A DNA stretch of 63,724 nt from Clostridium gallinarum (GCF_014836325.1 NZ_JACSQZ010000015.1:1-63724); one strand, 5' to 3'. Positions 34,482-43,249 are shown, counted from the stretch's first letter. Numbers and translations are program-made. Notes: generated by a model not told the origin, from the sequence alone.

Positions 34482-34575
34482 TTAATAAAATTCTATAATT
34501 AGTAATAAGTAAAATATTTCAAAAGTATATAATTATTAATTGAGTTATATAAGGGTAACTCTGAAGGAGGATGTT

Positions 34576-35484
34576 ATGAGAGTAGCGTTAATTGGAATAG
34601 GGGCTATTGCTAAAAAAGCTTACTTACCTATTTTATCAGTTTTAGATGATATAGAACTTTTAATTTCTACTAGAAATATAAAGGTGTTAGAGGAAGTATC
34701 AAATAAATATAAAATAGATAGAGCTTATAATCATTTAGACAGTTTATTAAAGGAAGATATTGATGCAGCAATAATTTCAACTCATGCAGATGGACATTAT
34801 GATATAGCTAAAAAATTATTAGAAAAAGGTGTTAGTGTATATATAGACAAACCTTTAACTTATAATTTAGAAAAGAGTATTGAAATAGAAAAGCTTGCAA
34901 GAGAAAAAAATACAATTGCTATGGTAGGATTTAATAGAAGGTTTTGCCCAAAGGTTAGAGAACTTAAATCAAAGGGAAAAGCTGATATAATAGTAATGCA
35001 AAAAAATAGAGAATATCCACCTGGTGATATTAGAAGATTTATTGTTGAAGACTTTATACATGTTGTTGATACCTTAAGATTTTTAATGGATGAAGAAGTT
35101 AAAAATATTAATATAAATTTCTCAAAGGAAGATAATAATCTAGAAAATGTAGTAGTTACATTTAAAGGAGAAAATACAACTGCCATAGGTATAATGAATA
35201 GAACTGCAGGAATAACAGAAGAAAACATTGAGTATATGGTAAAAGGTAATAAGTATATAGTAGAAGATTTAGTAGATTCCTTTGAAGTAAACAATAAAAA
35301 AGGAAAAATTAAAACTACTTATGGTGGATGGGAAAATACCTTGTATAAAAGAGGCTTTGAAGATATAATAAATCACTTTTTAAATTCAGTTAAATCAGGA
35401 AGTAAGCCAAATCCTTCAATTGAAGATTCTATAATTACCCATAGAATTTGTGAAGAGATAGTTAAATATATAGAGAATAATTAA
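34576..35484 (+). CDS. Gfo/Idh/MocA family oxidoreductase
   Basis: 302 residues. The Rossmann motif is VALIGIGAIAKKAYLP and the family lysine is in YIDKPLTYNLE. The C-terminal domain is the usual mixed sheet. AAGGAGG at 34563-34569 fixes the start at ATG 34576; the upstream codons of the longer frame have no ribosome binding site. The family oxidises sugars or polyols with NAD(P). It is probably monocistronic or follows the HAD gene, and ends at a strong terminator. Confidence 0.88.
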   Translation: MRVALIGIGAIAKKAYLPILSVLDDIELLISTRNIKVLEEVSNKYKIDRAYNHLDSLLKEDIDAAIISTHADGHYDIAKKLLEKGVSVYIDKPLTYNLEKSIEIEKLAREKNTIAMVGFNRRFCPKVRELKSKGKADIIVMQKNREYPPGDIRRFIVEDFIHVVDTLRFLMDEEVKNININFSKEDNNLENVVVTFKGENTTAIGIMNRTAGITEENIEYMVKGNKYIVEDLVDSFEVNNKKGKIKTTYGGWENTLYKRGFEDIINHFLNSVKSGSKPNPSIEDSIITHRICEEIVKYIENN

Positions 35485-35487
35485 TGA

Positions 35488-35517
35488 AAGAGCTGATACA
35501 AACAGCTCTTTTTTTTC
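35488..35517 (+). terminator. Rho-independent terminator
   Basis: AAGAGCTG-atacaaa-CAGCTCTT followed by eight T residues, directly after the oxidoreductase stop. Confidence 0.92.
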
Positions 35518-35592
35518 ATACATATAGAAAATGTATATAATTAATAAGTTCTATATAAAATTTTTAGAAAAATTAAGAATATACAAAAAACT

Positions 35593-35631
35593 TTGACAAA
35601 CTGACAACTTTAATTTATACTAAGGTTGTTT
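35593..35631 (+). promoter_or_regulatory. Promoter of the compatible-solute type importer with inverted repeat
   Basis: TTGACA (35593-35598), 17 nt, TATACT (35616-35621). An inverted repeat ACAACTTT...AAGGTTGT (about 35604-35630, one mismatch) brackets the -10 box and could be a repressor site. Confidence 0.7.
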
Positions 35632-35659
35632 ATAAAAAAAGGAGATAAAGGAGGATTTT

Positions 35660-36787
35660 ATGATAGAGTTTAAAAATATAAAGAAAAGTTATAAAAATAA
35701 CGTTATTTTAGAAAATTTTAATTTAAAGATAGAGGATGGAAATTTAGTAGTTTTAATTGGATCGAGTGGATGTGGAAAAACTACATTGCTTAAAATGATA
35801 AATAGGCTTCATGAAGCAACATCTGGAGAAATATTAATTGATGGGAAAAATATAAAGGATATGGATCCTATTAAATTAAGAAGAAGTATAGGGTATGTTA
35901 TCCAACAAACAGGATTATTTCCTCATATGACAGTAAAAGAAAATATAGAAATTATTCCAAAGCTTATGGGAAAACCAGAAGAGGAAATATCTAAAAAAAC
36001 AGTTGAACTTTTAACTATGGTTGGATTAAGTCCAGAAGAATATATGGATAGATATCCAGTAGAGCTAAGTGGAGGTCAGCAACAAAGAATAGGAGTTGCA
36101 AGAGCTTTTGCAGCAGATGCTGAAATAATATTAATGGACGAGCCTTTTAGTGCTTTAGATCCAATAACAAGAGCAGAACTTCAAGAAGAACTTTTTAATA
36201 TTCAAAGAGAATATAAGAAAACTATAGTTTTTGTTACTCATGATATGGATGAGGCATTAAATTTAGCTGATATGATTTGTATATTAAAGGATGGAAAGAT
36301 ACTACAATATGATACTCCAGAAAATATATTAAAAAATCCATCTGGTGAATATGTAGAAGAATTTGTTGGTAAAAATAAAATTTGGACAAAACCTGAAATG
36401 ATAAAAGCAGTAGATGTTATGATTTCAAAGCCAATAACAGTAACTCCAAAAAGAAACCTTCTTCAAGCAAGTCAAATTATGAGAGAAAAGAAAGTTGATA
36501 GTTTACTTGTAGTAAATAAAGAAAATAGACTTATAGGATATATAACTTTAGAACTTATAAGGAAATTTGAAAATAAAAATCTTTCAGTAGAAGAAGTAAT
36601 GAATGTAGAACCAATTTGTGTTTGTGGAGAAATAACCCTTCCAGAACTTTTAGAAGTCTTTAATAACTTACAAAAAGGATATTTACCAGTTTGTGATGAA
36701 GCTGGAAAACTACAAGGATTAGTTACAAGAAGTAGTTTAATTTCAGTTTTAAGCAGTCAATATATAGAGATGGGAGGTAACAACTAA
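35660..36787 (+). CDS. Quaternary-amine type ABC transporter ATPase with CBS domains (OpuCA/ProV-like)
   Basis: 375 residues. Walker A GSSGCGKTT, signature LSGGQQQRIGVARAF, Walker B IILMDEPFSALD, then a tandem CBS pair (about 250-370). CBS domains in this family sense ionic strength or cyclic di-AMP. It overlaps the next gene by one base (TAATG). The cargo is likely glycine betaine, choline or carnitine; the fused architecture of the partner also resembles OpuF and the ergothioneine importer EgtUV, so the cargo is uncertain. Confidence 0.9.
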   Translation: MIEFKNIKKSYKNNVILENFNLKIEDGNLVVLIGSSGCGKTTLLKMINRLHEATSGEILIDGKNIKDMDPIKLRRSIGYVIQQTGLFPHMTVKENIEIIPKLMGKPEEEISKKTVELLTMVGLSPEEYMDRYPVELSGGQQQRIGVARAFAADAEIILMDEPFSALDPITRAELQEELFNIQREYKKTIVFVTHDMDEALNLADMICILKDGKILQYDTPENILKNPSGEYVEEFVGKNKIWTKPEMIKAVDVMISKPITVTPKRNLLQASQIMREKKVDSLLVVNKENRLIGYITLELIRKFENKNLSVEEVMNVEPICVCGEITLPELLEVFNNLQKGYLPVCDEAGKLQGLVTRSSLISVLSSQYIEMGGNN

Positions 36788-38400
36788 TGAATAATTTTAT
36801 AGAAAGTTTAAAGATGTTTATAGATCAATTAATAGTAAAAAAATCAGAAATAGTATCACTATTATTAGCTCATATACAATTAACAATAGTAGCAGTTTTA
36901 ATAGCTGTAATCATAGGAGTACCTCTTGGAATTCTTATTAGTAGAAATAAAAAAGTAGCTAATTGGGTAATAGGAATAGCAAATTTAATCCAAGCAGTAC
37001 CAAGTTTAGCTATTTTAGGATTCTTAATTCCCCTTATAGGGATTGGATCAGGACCTGCAATAACAATGGTAGTTTTATATTCCATGCTACCTATAATAAA
37101 AAACACATATACAGGAGTTACAAATATTAATCCAGATACATTAGAGGCAGCAAAAGGTCTTGGAATGACAAGTAGTCAAACTTTAAGGATAGTAAAGATA
37201 CCTCTAGCAATGCCGGTAATTATGGCAGGTGTAAGAATGGCAGCTGTTACAGCTGTAGGACTTATGACAATAGCAGCCTTTGTAGGGGCAGGTGGTCTTG
37301 GATATTTAGTATTCTCAGGAATTCAAACTGTTGATAATAACTTAATTTTATTTGGAGCTATACCTGCTGCTGTATTAGCTTTATTAATAGATTTTATAAC
37401 AGGGAAAATAGAAGAAGCTACAATGCCAAATGGAATTAAAAAAGCAGATGGAACAATGAAAATAAAAAGAAGTAAGATGTCAAAAAACACGAAGAAACTT
37501 GTAGCAAGTATAGCAGCAGTATTAGTTTTAGTATTATTAGGCTTTTCTATAATTCCAAAATTTTTACCAAAGGATGATAATACAGTAGTAGTAGCATCTA
37601 AAAATTATACAGAACAATTACTTTTAGGTAATATTTTATCAGAGTATCTTAAAGCAAATACAGATTTAAAGATAGAAGAGAAGTTTAATTTAGGTGGTAG
37701 CCAAGTTACATTCAATGCAGTAAAATCAGGGGCAGTAGATATGTATGTAGAATATTTAGGAACAGCTTATGTAAGCATACTAGATATAACAGAGCCAAAC
37801 TCAGATAGAGAAGATGTTTATAATATAGTTAAAGAAAGCTTTAAAGATAAATATAAGTTAGAATTATTAAATCCAGTAGGCTTTAATAACACCTATGCAA
37901 TGGCAGTTACACAAGAAACAGCAGAAAAATACAACTTGAAAACAGTTTCAGATTTAGCCAAAGTATCAAATGAATTAATAATTGGACCTACAATAGAATT
38001 TCCAAATAGAGATGATGGATTAGTAGGATTAGAAAAAGCATACAATATGACTTTTAAAGATGTAAAACCAATAGATGGTAGTTTAAGATATACAGCTTTA
38101 GTAAATAATGAAACACAAGTAATAGATGCATTTACAACAGATGGACTTATAGATAAGTTTAATTTAGCAGTATTAGAAGATGATAAAGACTTCTTTCCAC
38201 CTTATGACGCAGTAACAGTTATAAGAGAAGAAACACTAGAAAAACACCCAGAATTAAGAGAAGTTATAGGTGTGCTAGATGGGAAATTAACAGAAGAAGC
38301 TATGAGAAGTATGAACTACGAAGTAGATATAAATAGAAGAGATGTAAAAACAGTAGCAAAAGAGTTCTTACAATCACAAGGGCTTATTTCAAATGAATAA
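36787..38400 (+). CDS. Fused permease - substrate-binding protein of a betaine-type ABC importer
   Basis: 537 residues. The permease part (about 1-220) has the coupling segment LEAAKGLGMTSSQTLRIVKI and five or six helices; a further membrane anchor (about 237-255) leads to an OpuAC-type binding domain outside (about 265-537; VVVASKNYTEQLLLGNIL, QVIDAFTTDGLID). The fusion places two binding domains on each dimeric transporter. With the ATPase gene it forms a complete two-gene system. Its stop codon lies at the beginning of a heptad-repeat array. Confidence 0.9.
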   Translation: MNNFIESLKMFIDQLIVKKSEIVSLLLAHIQLTIVAVLIAVIIGVPLGILISRNKKVANWVIGIANLIQAVPSLAILGFLIPLIGIGSGPAITMVVLYSMLPIIKNTYTGVTNINPDTLEAAKGLGMTSSQTLRIVKIPLAMPVIMAGVRMAAVTAVGLMTIAAFVGAGGLGYLVFSGIQTVDNNLILFGAIPAAVLALLIDFITGKIEEATMPNGIKKADGTMKIKRSKMSKNTKKLVASIAAVLVLVLLGFSIIPKFLPKDDNTVVVASKNYTEQLLLGNILSEYLKANTDLKIEEKFNLGGSQVTFNAVKSGAVDMYVEYLGTAYVSILDITEPNSDREDVYNIVKESFKDKYKLELLNPVGFNNTYAMAVTQETAEKYNLKTVSDLAKVSNELIIGPTIEFPNRDDGLVGLEKAYNMTFKDVKPIDGSLRYTALVNNETQVIDAFTTDGLIDKFNLAVLEDDKDFFPPYDAVTVIREETLEKHPELREVIGVLDGKLTEEAMRSMNYEVDINRRDVKTVAKEFLQSQGLISNE

Positions 38401-38435
38401 TGAAAAATTAAGAATGTAGAATTTAGGAAATAATT
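38393..38435 (+). repeat. Heptad-repeat array H2 (left arm only)
   Basis: AATGAATAATGAAAAATTAAGAATGTAGAATTT-type 7-nt periodic sequence begins within the last codons of the fused importer gene. No matching right arm is visible downstream. Confidence 0.55.
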
Positions 38436-38549
38436 CAGAGTAGCTGAATTATTGGAATTTTTGATAATATCTAAATTTAAATTTTAGTTTAAATAAAAAA
38501 TAGTTAAGATAGCTTAGCTATGAAAATTAAGTTTTTCCCTTTTTAGTAT

Positions 38550-38622
38550 AGTTCTCTTATGGTAGATAAATTTAAAAGACCTGTTTATTAGGTTTAATAT
38601 TTATTTACTATAGGAGAACTTT
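38550..38622 (+). other. Large imperfect hairpin in a 420-nt intergenic region
   Basis: AGTTCTCTTATGGTAGATAA (38550-38569) pairs imperfectly with 38595-38620, and the apex is AGACCT/AGGTTT. T-rich sequence follows. It could be a terminator or leader structure. The rest of 38401-38821 holds no gene that I can support. Confidence 0.55.
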
Positions 38623-38736
38623 TTAAATTTAATAAAAATAGCAAATATATAAGATAAACTATTAAATAATTTAGAAAAATAGTCATAGATAAAAGCTAAG
38701 AAAATTTAAAAACCTGAATATTCCATGTAATATACA

Positions 38737-38765
38737 TTGAAATTATCGTGAATAGTTGGTATAAT
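38737..38765 (+). promoter_or_regulatory. Promoter of the P-loop ATPase gene
   Basis: TTGAAA (38737-38742), 17 nt, TATAAT (38760-38765), with an extended TGG before the -10 box. Confidence 0.75.
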
Positions 38766-38821
38766 AGAACTCTGTTTTGTAAAATAATTTACTTTTATAT
38801 AGAATTTTTGGAGGGTTTACT

Positions 38822-39421
38822 ATGCCAAAGAGAATAGCCATTTTAGGTGGTCCAAGATGTGGAAAAACTACATTAATACAACAACTTTATGTGGATATGA
38901 AGATTAGAGATTTAAATGTTGGAGTAGCAACAGAATATAGTACTGATTATTTAAGAGATAAAGGAATGATAGAAAATATCTCAGAACAATATGGGATATA
39001 TTTAGGACAACTTCATTTAGAAGAAAGCTTAAATGATTTTGACTATGCAATTACTGATTATGCTACTTTTGTTCCATACATATATGGTAGATTTATGCTT
39101 GGAGACAAGAAGAGAACAACTAAGGAAATAGAAATATTAAAAGATTTATATATTTTAGCATTAAGAGACTTACCAAAATATGATCATATCTTCTTTGTGC
39201 CAAGAGAATTTGGATATACAAAAGATGGTGTAAGATGGCAAGATGAAAAAGTAGCTCAAGCTGTGGACAATGCTATATTAAGTTTCTTAGAAGCTGAAAA
39301 TGTTAGATACACAACTATAACAGGCTCAACTAAAGAAAGATCAGAAAAAATACTAGAAATGCTTAATCTTTCAAATGCAAAAGATGGCAAGGATGTTAAT
39401 TTAGACATGGCTAGAAAGTAA
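38822..39421 (+). CDS. P-loop ATPase/kinase-like protein (AAA_28/NadR-like)
   Basis: 199 residues. ILGGPRCGKTTLIQQL is a Walker A motif. A downstream FDYAITDYATFVPYIYGRF segment resembles AAA_28 or NadR C-terminal kinase-like proteins. No second domain is present. Nucleotide binding is clear from the sequence; the substrate is not. It stands alone behind its own promoter and is followed by a heptad module with a UUCG-type terminator. Confidence 0.75.
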   Translation: MPKRIAILGGPRCGKTTLIQQLYVDMKIRDLNVGVATEYSTDYLRDKGMIENISEQYGIYLGQLHLEESLNDFDYAITDYATFVPYIYGRFMLGDKKRTTKEIEILKDLYILALRDLPKYDHIFFVPREFGYTKDGVRWQDEKVAQAVDNAILSFLEAENVRYTTITGSTKERSEKILEMLNLSNAKDGKDVNLDMARK

Positions 39422-39512
39422 TGAAGAATTATAAATTAAGAATGTAAAATTAGGGAAATATCTCAGCTAGCTGAGATATGAAATTATAAAAACTCCTTCG
39501 GGAGTTTTTTTG
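39416..39512 (+). terminator. Heptad array H3, TCAGCTAGCTGA hairpin and terminator
   Basis: Periodic GAAGAATTATAAATTAAG sequence starts at the ATPase stop codon. A palindrome ATATCTCAGCTAGCTGAGATAT (39460-39481, given as its half ATATCTCAGCT) follows, and then AAAACTCC-ttcg-GGAGTTTTTTTG (39489-39512), a canonical terminator. Confidence 0.82.
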
Positions 39513-39542
39513 TTTTTTAATATTATTTCTACCTTTAGTTTG

Positions 39543-39575
39543 TAAGTGTTAAAATATCATAGCAAGGTGACTTTA
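39543..39575 (+). repeat. Truncated type 2 hairpin repeat, 5' half (R9)
   Basis: AAGTGTTAAAATATCATAGC, then AAGGTGACTT, matches the 5' arm, inner stem and first core bases, then breaks off. A hairpin AATTCC...GGAATT and the flank TTACCTTTAGTGTGCA lead into R10. The same junction sequence recurs at 43199-43245. Confidence 0.8.
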
Positions 39576-39639
39576 ATGGTATCTATGGAATTAAAATTAT
39601 TAATTCCGAGGAATGAGGAATTATTACCTTTAGTGTGCA

Positions 39640-39710
39640 AAGAGATAAACAATATATGACGGTGACTTGGAGCGTATGCGACGGAACAAGGAATATACTG
39701 TTTATCTCTT
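39640..39710 (+). repeat. Hairpin repeat, copy R10 (type 1)
   Basis: 39640-39657 pairs with 39693-39710 (one mismatch on this strand, G.U on the other). The core is GACTTGGAGC-gtat-GCGACGGA with inner GT/AC. It ends 2 nt before the stop codon of the minus-strand HEPN gene. Confidence 0.86.
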
Positions 39711-39712
39711 CT

Positions 39713-40108
39713 TTATAGAAGTTTTTCTAGGTTATCTATAAGTTCTCCAATAGCACTAACATAGTTGCTAATAATTCTATCAGCAATTTCTTTTGGCATA
39801 TCTTCACTATAGATATGAAAAGTTGAGTTTCTATCTTCTAATAAATTAATCCAAGTTTTATCGTCTGAAATCAAATTATTAACATATGCCTTTTTAAATA
39901 TTGTTCTAGGAAAGGAGTTTTCTAAAGTAACTCCTAAATACTTCATAAATTCTCTTAAGGTTTTATGTGTTAATTCATAAGTAAATTCAAATCTTTGTAT
40001 TAAAGAATCTCTAATAATATCATTTTGTCCATCGTATATATCACTAACTTCTTTAAGTTTGATATAAGCTTTCTTTAAATTAATATATTTAAATTCAATA
40101 TTTCTCAT
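39713..40108 (-). CDS. HI0074-type nucleotidyltransferase substrate-binding (HEPN) protein
   Basis: 131 residues, all-helical. Members of this family form a complex with a minimal nucleotidyltransferase and belong to the HEPN superfamily. The motif RNSTFH fits Rx4H, near the end of the protein in a conserved position. ATG 40108 (about 10 nt after GAGGGA) overlaps the partner gene by 14 nt; TTG 40132 and GTG 40126 are alternatives. The pair may be a toxin-antitoxin or abortive-infection type module, which is inference from the family. Confidence 0.85.
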   Translation of the reverse strand: MRNIEFKYINLKKAYIKLKEVSDIYDGQNDIIRDSLIQRFEFTYELTHKTLREFMKYLGVTLENSFPRTIFKKAYVNNLISDDKTWINLLEDRNSTFHIYSEDMPKEIADRIISNYVSAIGELIDNLEKLL

Positions 40109-40412
40109 ATAAGGTGATTCCCTCACTTTCAATTTGTTCTATAAAGAAATCATCATGTATTTCTGACATATTAGAAAAATCAAATTCTAATAATGTAGTA
40201 GTATTATTTTCTATATCATAAATAAAATCTAATAAATTATCTGAATTACTTTCAGTATATATTGCTAAATCTATATCACTTTTGGGTGAATTATCCTTTC
40301 TAGCTCTAGATCCAAATAAAACAACTTTATTAATATTTTTATACTTACTTGATATTTGACAAATTTCTTTTACAATTTCTGAATCTAAATTGTATTCAGT
40401 TTTAGTAAGCAA
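40095..40412 (-). CDS. Minimal nucleotidyltransferase (MNT) domain protein
   Basis: 105 residues. LFGSRARKDNSPKSDIDLAI gives the GSx10DxD metal and nucleotide motif of pol-beta-type minimal nucleotidyltransferases. It is the upstream gene of an overlapping pair with the HI0074-like HEPN protein. In characterised MNT/HEPN modules the MNT partner modifies the HEPN protein and neutralises it. Confidence 0.88.
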   Translation of the reverse strand: MLTKTEYNLDSEIVKEICQISSKYKNINKVVLFGSRARKDNSPKSDIDLAIYTESNSDNLLDFIYDIENNTTTLLEFDFSNMSEIHDDFFIEQIESEGITLYEKY

Positions 40413-40730
40413 AAAATCACCCCCATTAAATTATATAAAGTAATACTTTCATATAATATTATATACATACTCATATATTAATTAAATATAAATATATGAG
40501 TTATATAGTTTAAAAGTGATATGGGGGTGTTTTAGAAGGTTGTTGGTGAGTCTATATAGGTGTGTTTTAGAAAATTGTTGGTGAAGTATTTAATTGGAGC
40601 AATTAGAAAACAGTTTTTTTTGTTTTTTATGAAATTATTATAAAGTAAAATATTTAGGGAATTTGATGACAGTAGTAAAATTTATAGTTTAAGAAGTGGA
40701 TTTTTTATGATTTCCAACCTTCAGTTTGCA
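40413..40730. other. Intergenic region with 35-bp spaced direct repeats and degenerate hairpin 1
   Basis: GTGTTTTAGAAGGTTGTTGG (from 40527) is repeated as GTGTTTTAGAAAATTGTTGG (from 40562), 35 bp apart, followed by GTGA in both. Further on, GAAATTATTATAAA (40631-40644) and TTTTTTATGATTTCC (40701-40715) form a weak version of hairpin 1 leading into R11. Between the divergent MNT genes no coding sequence is seen. Confidence 0.6.
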
Positions 40731-40801
40731 AAGAGATAAACATTGTATGAGGTTGACTTGGAGGGGATGCGACGGAGCAAGGAATATAATGTTTATCTTT
40801 T
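40731..40801 (+). repeat. Hairpin repeat, copy R11 (type 1, altered core)
   Basis: 40731-40748 pairs with 40784-40801. The core is GACTTGGAGG-ggat-GCGACGGA, so the short apical GC/GC pairing is disturbed. It lies upstream of the second MNT gene and is preceded by the linker CCTTCAGTTTGC. Confidence 0.8.
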
Positions 40802-40916
40802 TTTAGCAACAATATTTTAAAACAGAATAGTATATAGAATTATAGTATAATATAATCATAGTAAGGTAATTATTATGATAAGTTAATATATTAAAAGTAA
40901 ACAGGGTGAGATAATT

Positions 40917-41336
40917 ATGAAGCTTAAAAATTTAAAAATTAATAAAATGAATAACTTGATTTCTTTAGCTATATTTGGAAGTTATGGAACACAGTATTGG
41001 AGAGAAGGATATAGTGATATAGATATTTTGGTTATAATGGAGAAAAGAGAGGATATTATAGAGGAGATAGAGTTGGAAGAGGAACTTATTCCAATTTTAA
41101 GAGAATACTTTAAATATTCTAAGATACATTTAACATTTATAAATATGAAAGAATTTGATAGTATATTTGCAAGACAGTATTTAGAATGTGAAGATAAATT
41201 AATTGTTGATGAGCTTAAAGAAATTGATTTTAGATTGTATGTAAATAAATATTTAAGAAATAATAAATGGTTAGAGGATAAAATTAAAAAGGATAATAAA
41301 ATGTTGGAGGATATTAATGGTGGCAGCTTATTATAA
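40917..41336 (+). CDS. Nucleotidyltransferase (MntA-like antitoxin candidate)
   Basis: 139 residues. FGSYGTQYWREGYSDIDILV gives GSx11DxD, one residue longer than the common GSx10DxD spacing. It overlaps the next gene by 20 nt. CAGGGTGAG precedes the ATG. In MntA-HepT systems this partner adds AMP to the HEPN toxin; that function here is inferred from the gene pair. Confidence 0.82.
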   Translation: MKLKNLKINKMNNLISLAIFGSYGTQYWREGYSDIDILVIMEKREDIIEEIELEEELIPILREYFKYSKIHLTFINMKEFDSIFARQYLECEDKLIVDELKEIDFRLYVNKYLRNNKWLEDKIKKDNKMLEDINGGSLL

Positions 41337-41778
41337 ATATAAAAAAGAAAGCTTAAATTTAAAGTTTATTAGTGCAAAAGATACATTAAAACTGATGCAA
41401 GGAGCAATAAAAGAGTATAAGCTATCAAACTCTATTTATTTAAAAAGAGCTATTATAGGATATTTTCAGGATTTTTCTGAATATATAATTGATATGTCTG
41501 AAACTTACTTGGTGATAACAGGGAACTATACGGATGGGTGTTCAGGTATTGAACTAATAAAAAGAGCCAATTTATATGATTTTATAGATGATAATTTGGC
41601 TAAGTTTTTAGTTTCTGTTGTTATATTAAGAAATAGATATACGCATGATTACTATAAGAGGGATAAAATAGAAAATGATATATTGATGTATTCTATAGAG
41701 AAAATGGAACTATTAGAAATCTTTTTACAAATAACAGAAGAAAAAGTAAGATTAAGTGCAACTAATTATAATAGATAA
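41317..41778 (+). CDS. HEPN-domain protein, HepT-like toxin candidate
   Basis: 153 residues, helical. LRNRYTHDYY matches RX4HXY, the RNase and AMPylation-target motif of HepT toxins. The start ATG 41317 has GGAGG at the right spacing inside the upstream gene, so translation is coupled. It is a second MNT/HEPN pair only about 0.5 kb from the first, on the opposite strand and of a different subfamily. Confidence 0.83.
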   Translation: MVAAYYKYKKESLNLKFISAKDTLKLMQGAIKEYKLSNSIYLKRAIIGYFQDFSEYIIDMSETYLVITGNYTDGCSGIELIKRANLYDFIDDNLAKFLVSVVILRNRYTHDYYKRDKIENDILMYSIEKMELLEIFLQITEEKVRLSATNYNR

Positions 41779-41920
41779 TTGATAATGCATAATACATAAT
41801 TAAGGAAAAAAATCCTTTGGATTTTTCAACAAAAGGTGCTTTGCACAAATGCAAATTAAGTTTTGCTGTGCAAAACATCATTAATTCTGGATTATACATT
41901 TACATTTAGAATCTTATCCT
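41775..41920. repeat. Heptad-repeat module H4 with inverted GATGTTTTGCACAG cassette
   Basis: Left arm ATTGATAATGCATAATACAT (from 41777), right arm about 41888-41915. The interior carries AGTTTTGCTGTGCAAAACATC (split: AGTTTTGCTGTG, CAAAACATC), the inverse complement of the cassette in H1 at 6886-6908. AAAAATCC/GGATTTTT and a TGCTTTGCACAAATGCAAAT stretch can form further hairpins. Confidence 0.7.
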
Positions 41921-42918
41921 TTCATTCTTCTGAATGCAAGTGGTGTTTTTCCATGAATTTTTTTAAACATCTTTACAAAGTTCCCACTATAGTTATAGCC
42001 TACCATTTTAGATATTTCATCAATGCTTAAGTCTGTAGTAGATAGTAAATTCTCAGCCATTGCCATTCTAATTGATGTTGTATATTGGCTAATAGACATA
42101 TGGTATTTAGCTGAAAATCCAGCTTTTAATTTTTGTTCATTTAAAAATACCATTTTACTTAAGCTTTTAATAGTAGGAGGATTTAAGGCTTCCATTGTTA
42201 AGATTTCATAAGCTTTTTGTAGAGCTTTAACATCTGAAGCAGTTAAATTAACATATCTATCTTTTCCTATTTTTATAGTTCCATAATTTAATTGATTGGT
42301 AAAAGCATTTTCAGGGGAAGATTGTATTTCCTTTGAAATAAGAGCTATACATTCTAAGATTTTACTTTCTAAGTATATTGGAGTTAGCATATCGTTTTGA
42401 GATAAACTTCTTAAGCTTTGAATAATAGAAGCTATATCAAGAGGAAGATAGTTATAAGTATAATTAGTAATAAAGCTATCAAAACCTATTGCATTAGGGA
42501 AGTTTGGATTTATTATCTCATCAAAGTATTTCTTATAAATAGTTACTTCAGCTCCATGAAGATGCTGCCCATTCTTCCAAGATTGAGTTCCTTTAAGTCC
42601 TTTTTCAGAGATAAAAAATGAAGAGGGACTAAAAGAAGACACGGGATTATTTTCAATTTTAAATTTAGTTTCACCAGTATAAACAGTTCCAAAGCGTACT
42701 AATTCTTCTTTATGATCAAAAGAGATAGAAAAATCATAAGGAATAGTGTAATCACCAATTCCAAAATCATAATATCCTTCCCTGCTATACTTAATAAAGT
42801 AACCAAGCTCAGGTCTATCTTCATTTTTATAAATAGTGCAGTTTTCCATTGGATATTCAGAAAAAGTCATTTTATCTAAAACTGTATTTTGAAATTCTTT
42901 AGTCGTTTTACAAATCAT
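41914..42918 (-). CDS. AraC family transcriptional regulator
   Basis: 334 residues. A C-terminal double helix-turn-helix domain (about 235-332) contains SIDEISKMVGYNYSGNFVKMFKKI and ends GKTPLAFRR. The N-terminal ligand domain (about 20-200) is of the siderophore-regulator style seen beside ferric-siderophore genes (YbtA/PchR group). It is divergent from the uptake operon that starts at 43645, which suggests activation by the imported siderophore; the ligand is inferred. Confidence 0.87.
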   Translation of the reverse strand: MICKTTKEFQNTVLDKMTFSEYPMENCTIYKNEDRPELGYFIKYSREGYYDFGIGDYTIPYDFSISFDHKEELVRFGTVYTGETKFKIENNPVSSFSPSSFFISEKGLKGTQSWKNGQHLHGAEVTIYKKYFDEIINPNFPNAIGFDSFITNYTYNYLPLDIASIIQSLRSLSQNDMLTPIYLESKILECIALISKEIQSSPENAFTNQLNYGTIKIGKDRYVNLTASDVKALQKAYEILTMEALNPPTIKSLSKMVFLNEQKLKAGFSAKYHMSISQYTTSIRMAMAENLLSTTDLSIDEISKMVGYNYSGNFVKMFKKIHGKTPLAFRRMKG

Positions 42919-42945
42919 AGCTGTACCTCACTTATAAAAATAATT

Positions 42946-43120
42946 TATAATTGATAATGCATAATTTCGGAAAAAAATCCTTATAGATTTTTAAATTAAA
43001 AGTTTTTGTATATTTAAGTAGGCTACTATTTTAAAATTTATTTTACTTAGTCATTAGGATAATTTAAATCACTTTAAAAAACAATAATTTTACATTCTTA
43101 ATTCTACATTTTTCATTCCC
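42946..43120. repeat. Heptad-repeat module H5
   Basis: A short left arm ATAATTGATAATGCATAATT (42946-42965) and a right arm TTTTACATTCTTAATTCTAC (about 43090-43109 and onward) bracket about 125 nt of AT-rich sequence without a clear terminator. Confidence 0.55.
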
Positions 43121-43140
43121 AGCCCGGGTATACTATTTTT

Positions 43141-43200
43141 ATAATTTCAATCCTTCAGCTTTTAAGTGTTAAAATATCATAGCAGAGTTTTTTGGAGCTA
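43141..43200 (+). repeat. Truncated type 2 hairpin repeat, 5' half (R12a)
   Basis: TATAATTTCAATCCTTCAGC is the 3' side of hairpin 1 plus linker. AAGTGTTAAAATATCATAGC (43163-43182) is a type 2 arm, followed by a damaged core ending TTTTTTGGAGC. It then joins ATTCCGAATAATGAGGAATT, like the R9/R10 junction. Confidence 0.75.
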
Positions 43201-43249
43201 AAATTTCATAATTCCGAATAATGAGGAATTATTACCTTTAGTTTAGAAG

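Noticed and set aside
34860..35294. Minus-strand frame of 144 codons inside the Gfo/Idh gene
   Set aside because: It is a shadow of a well-supported oxidoreductase.
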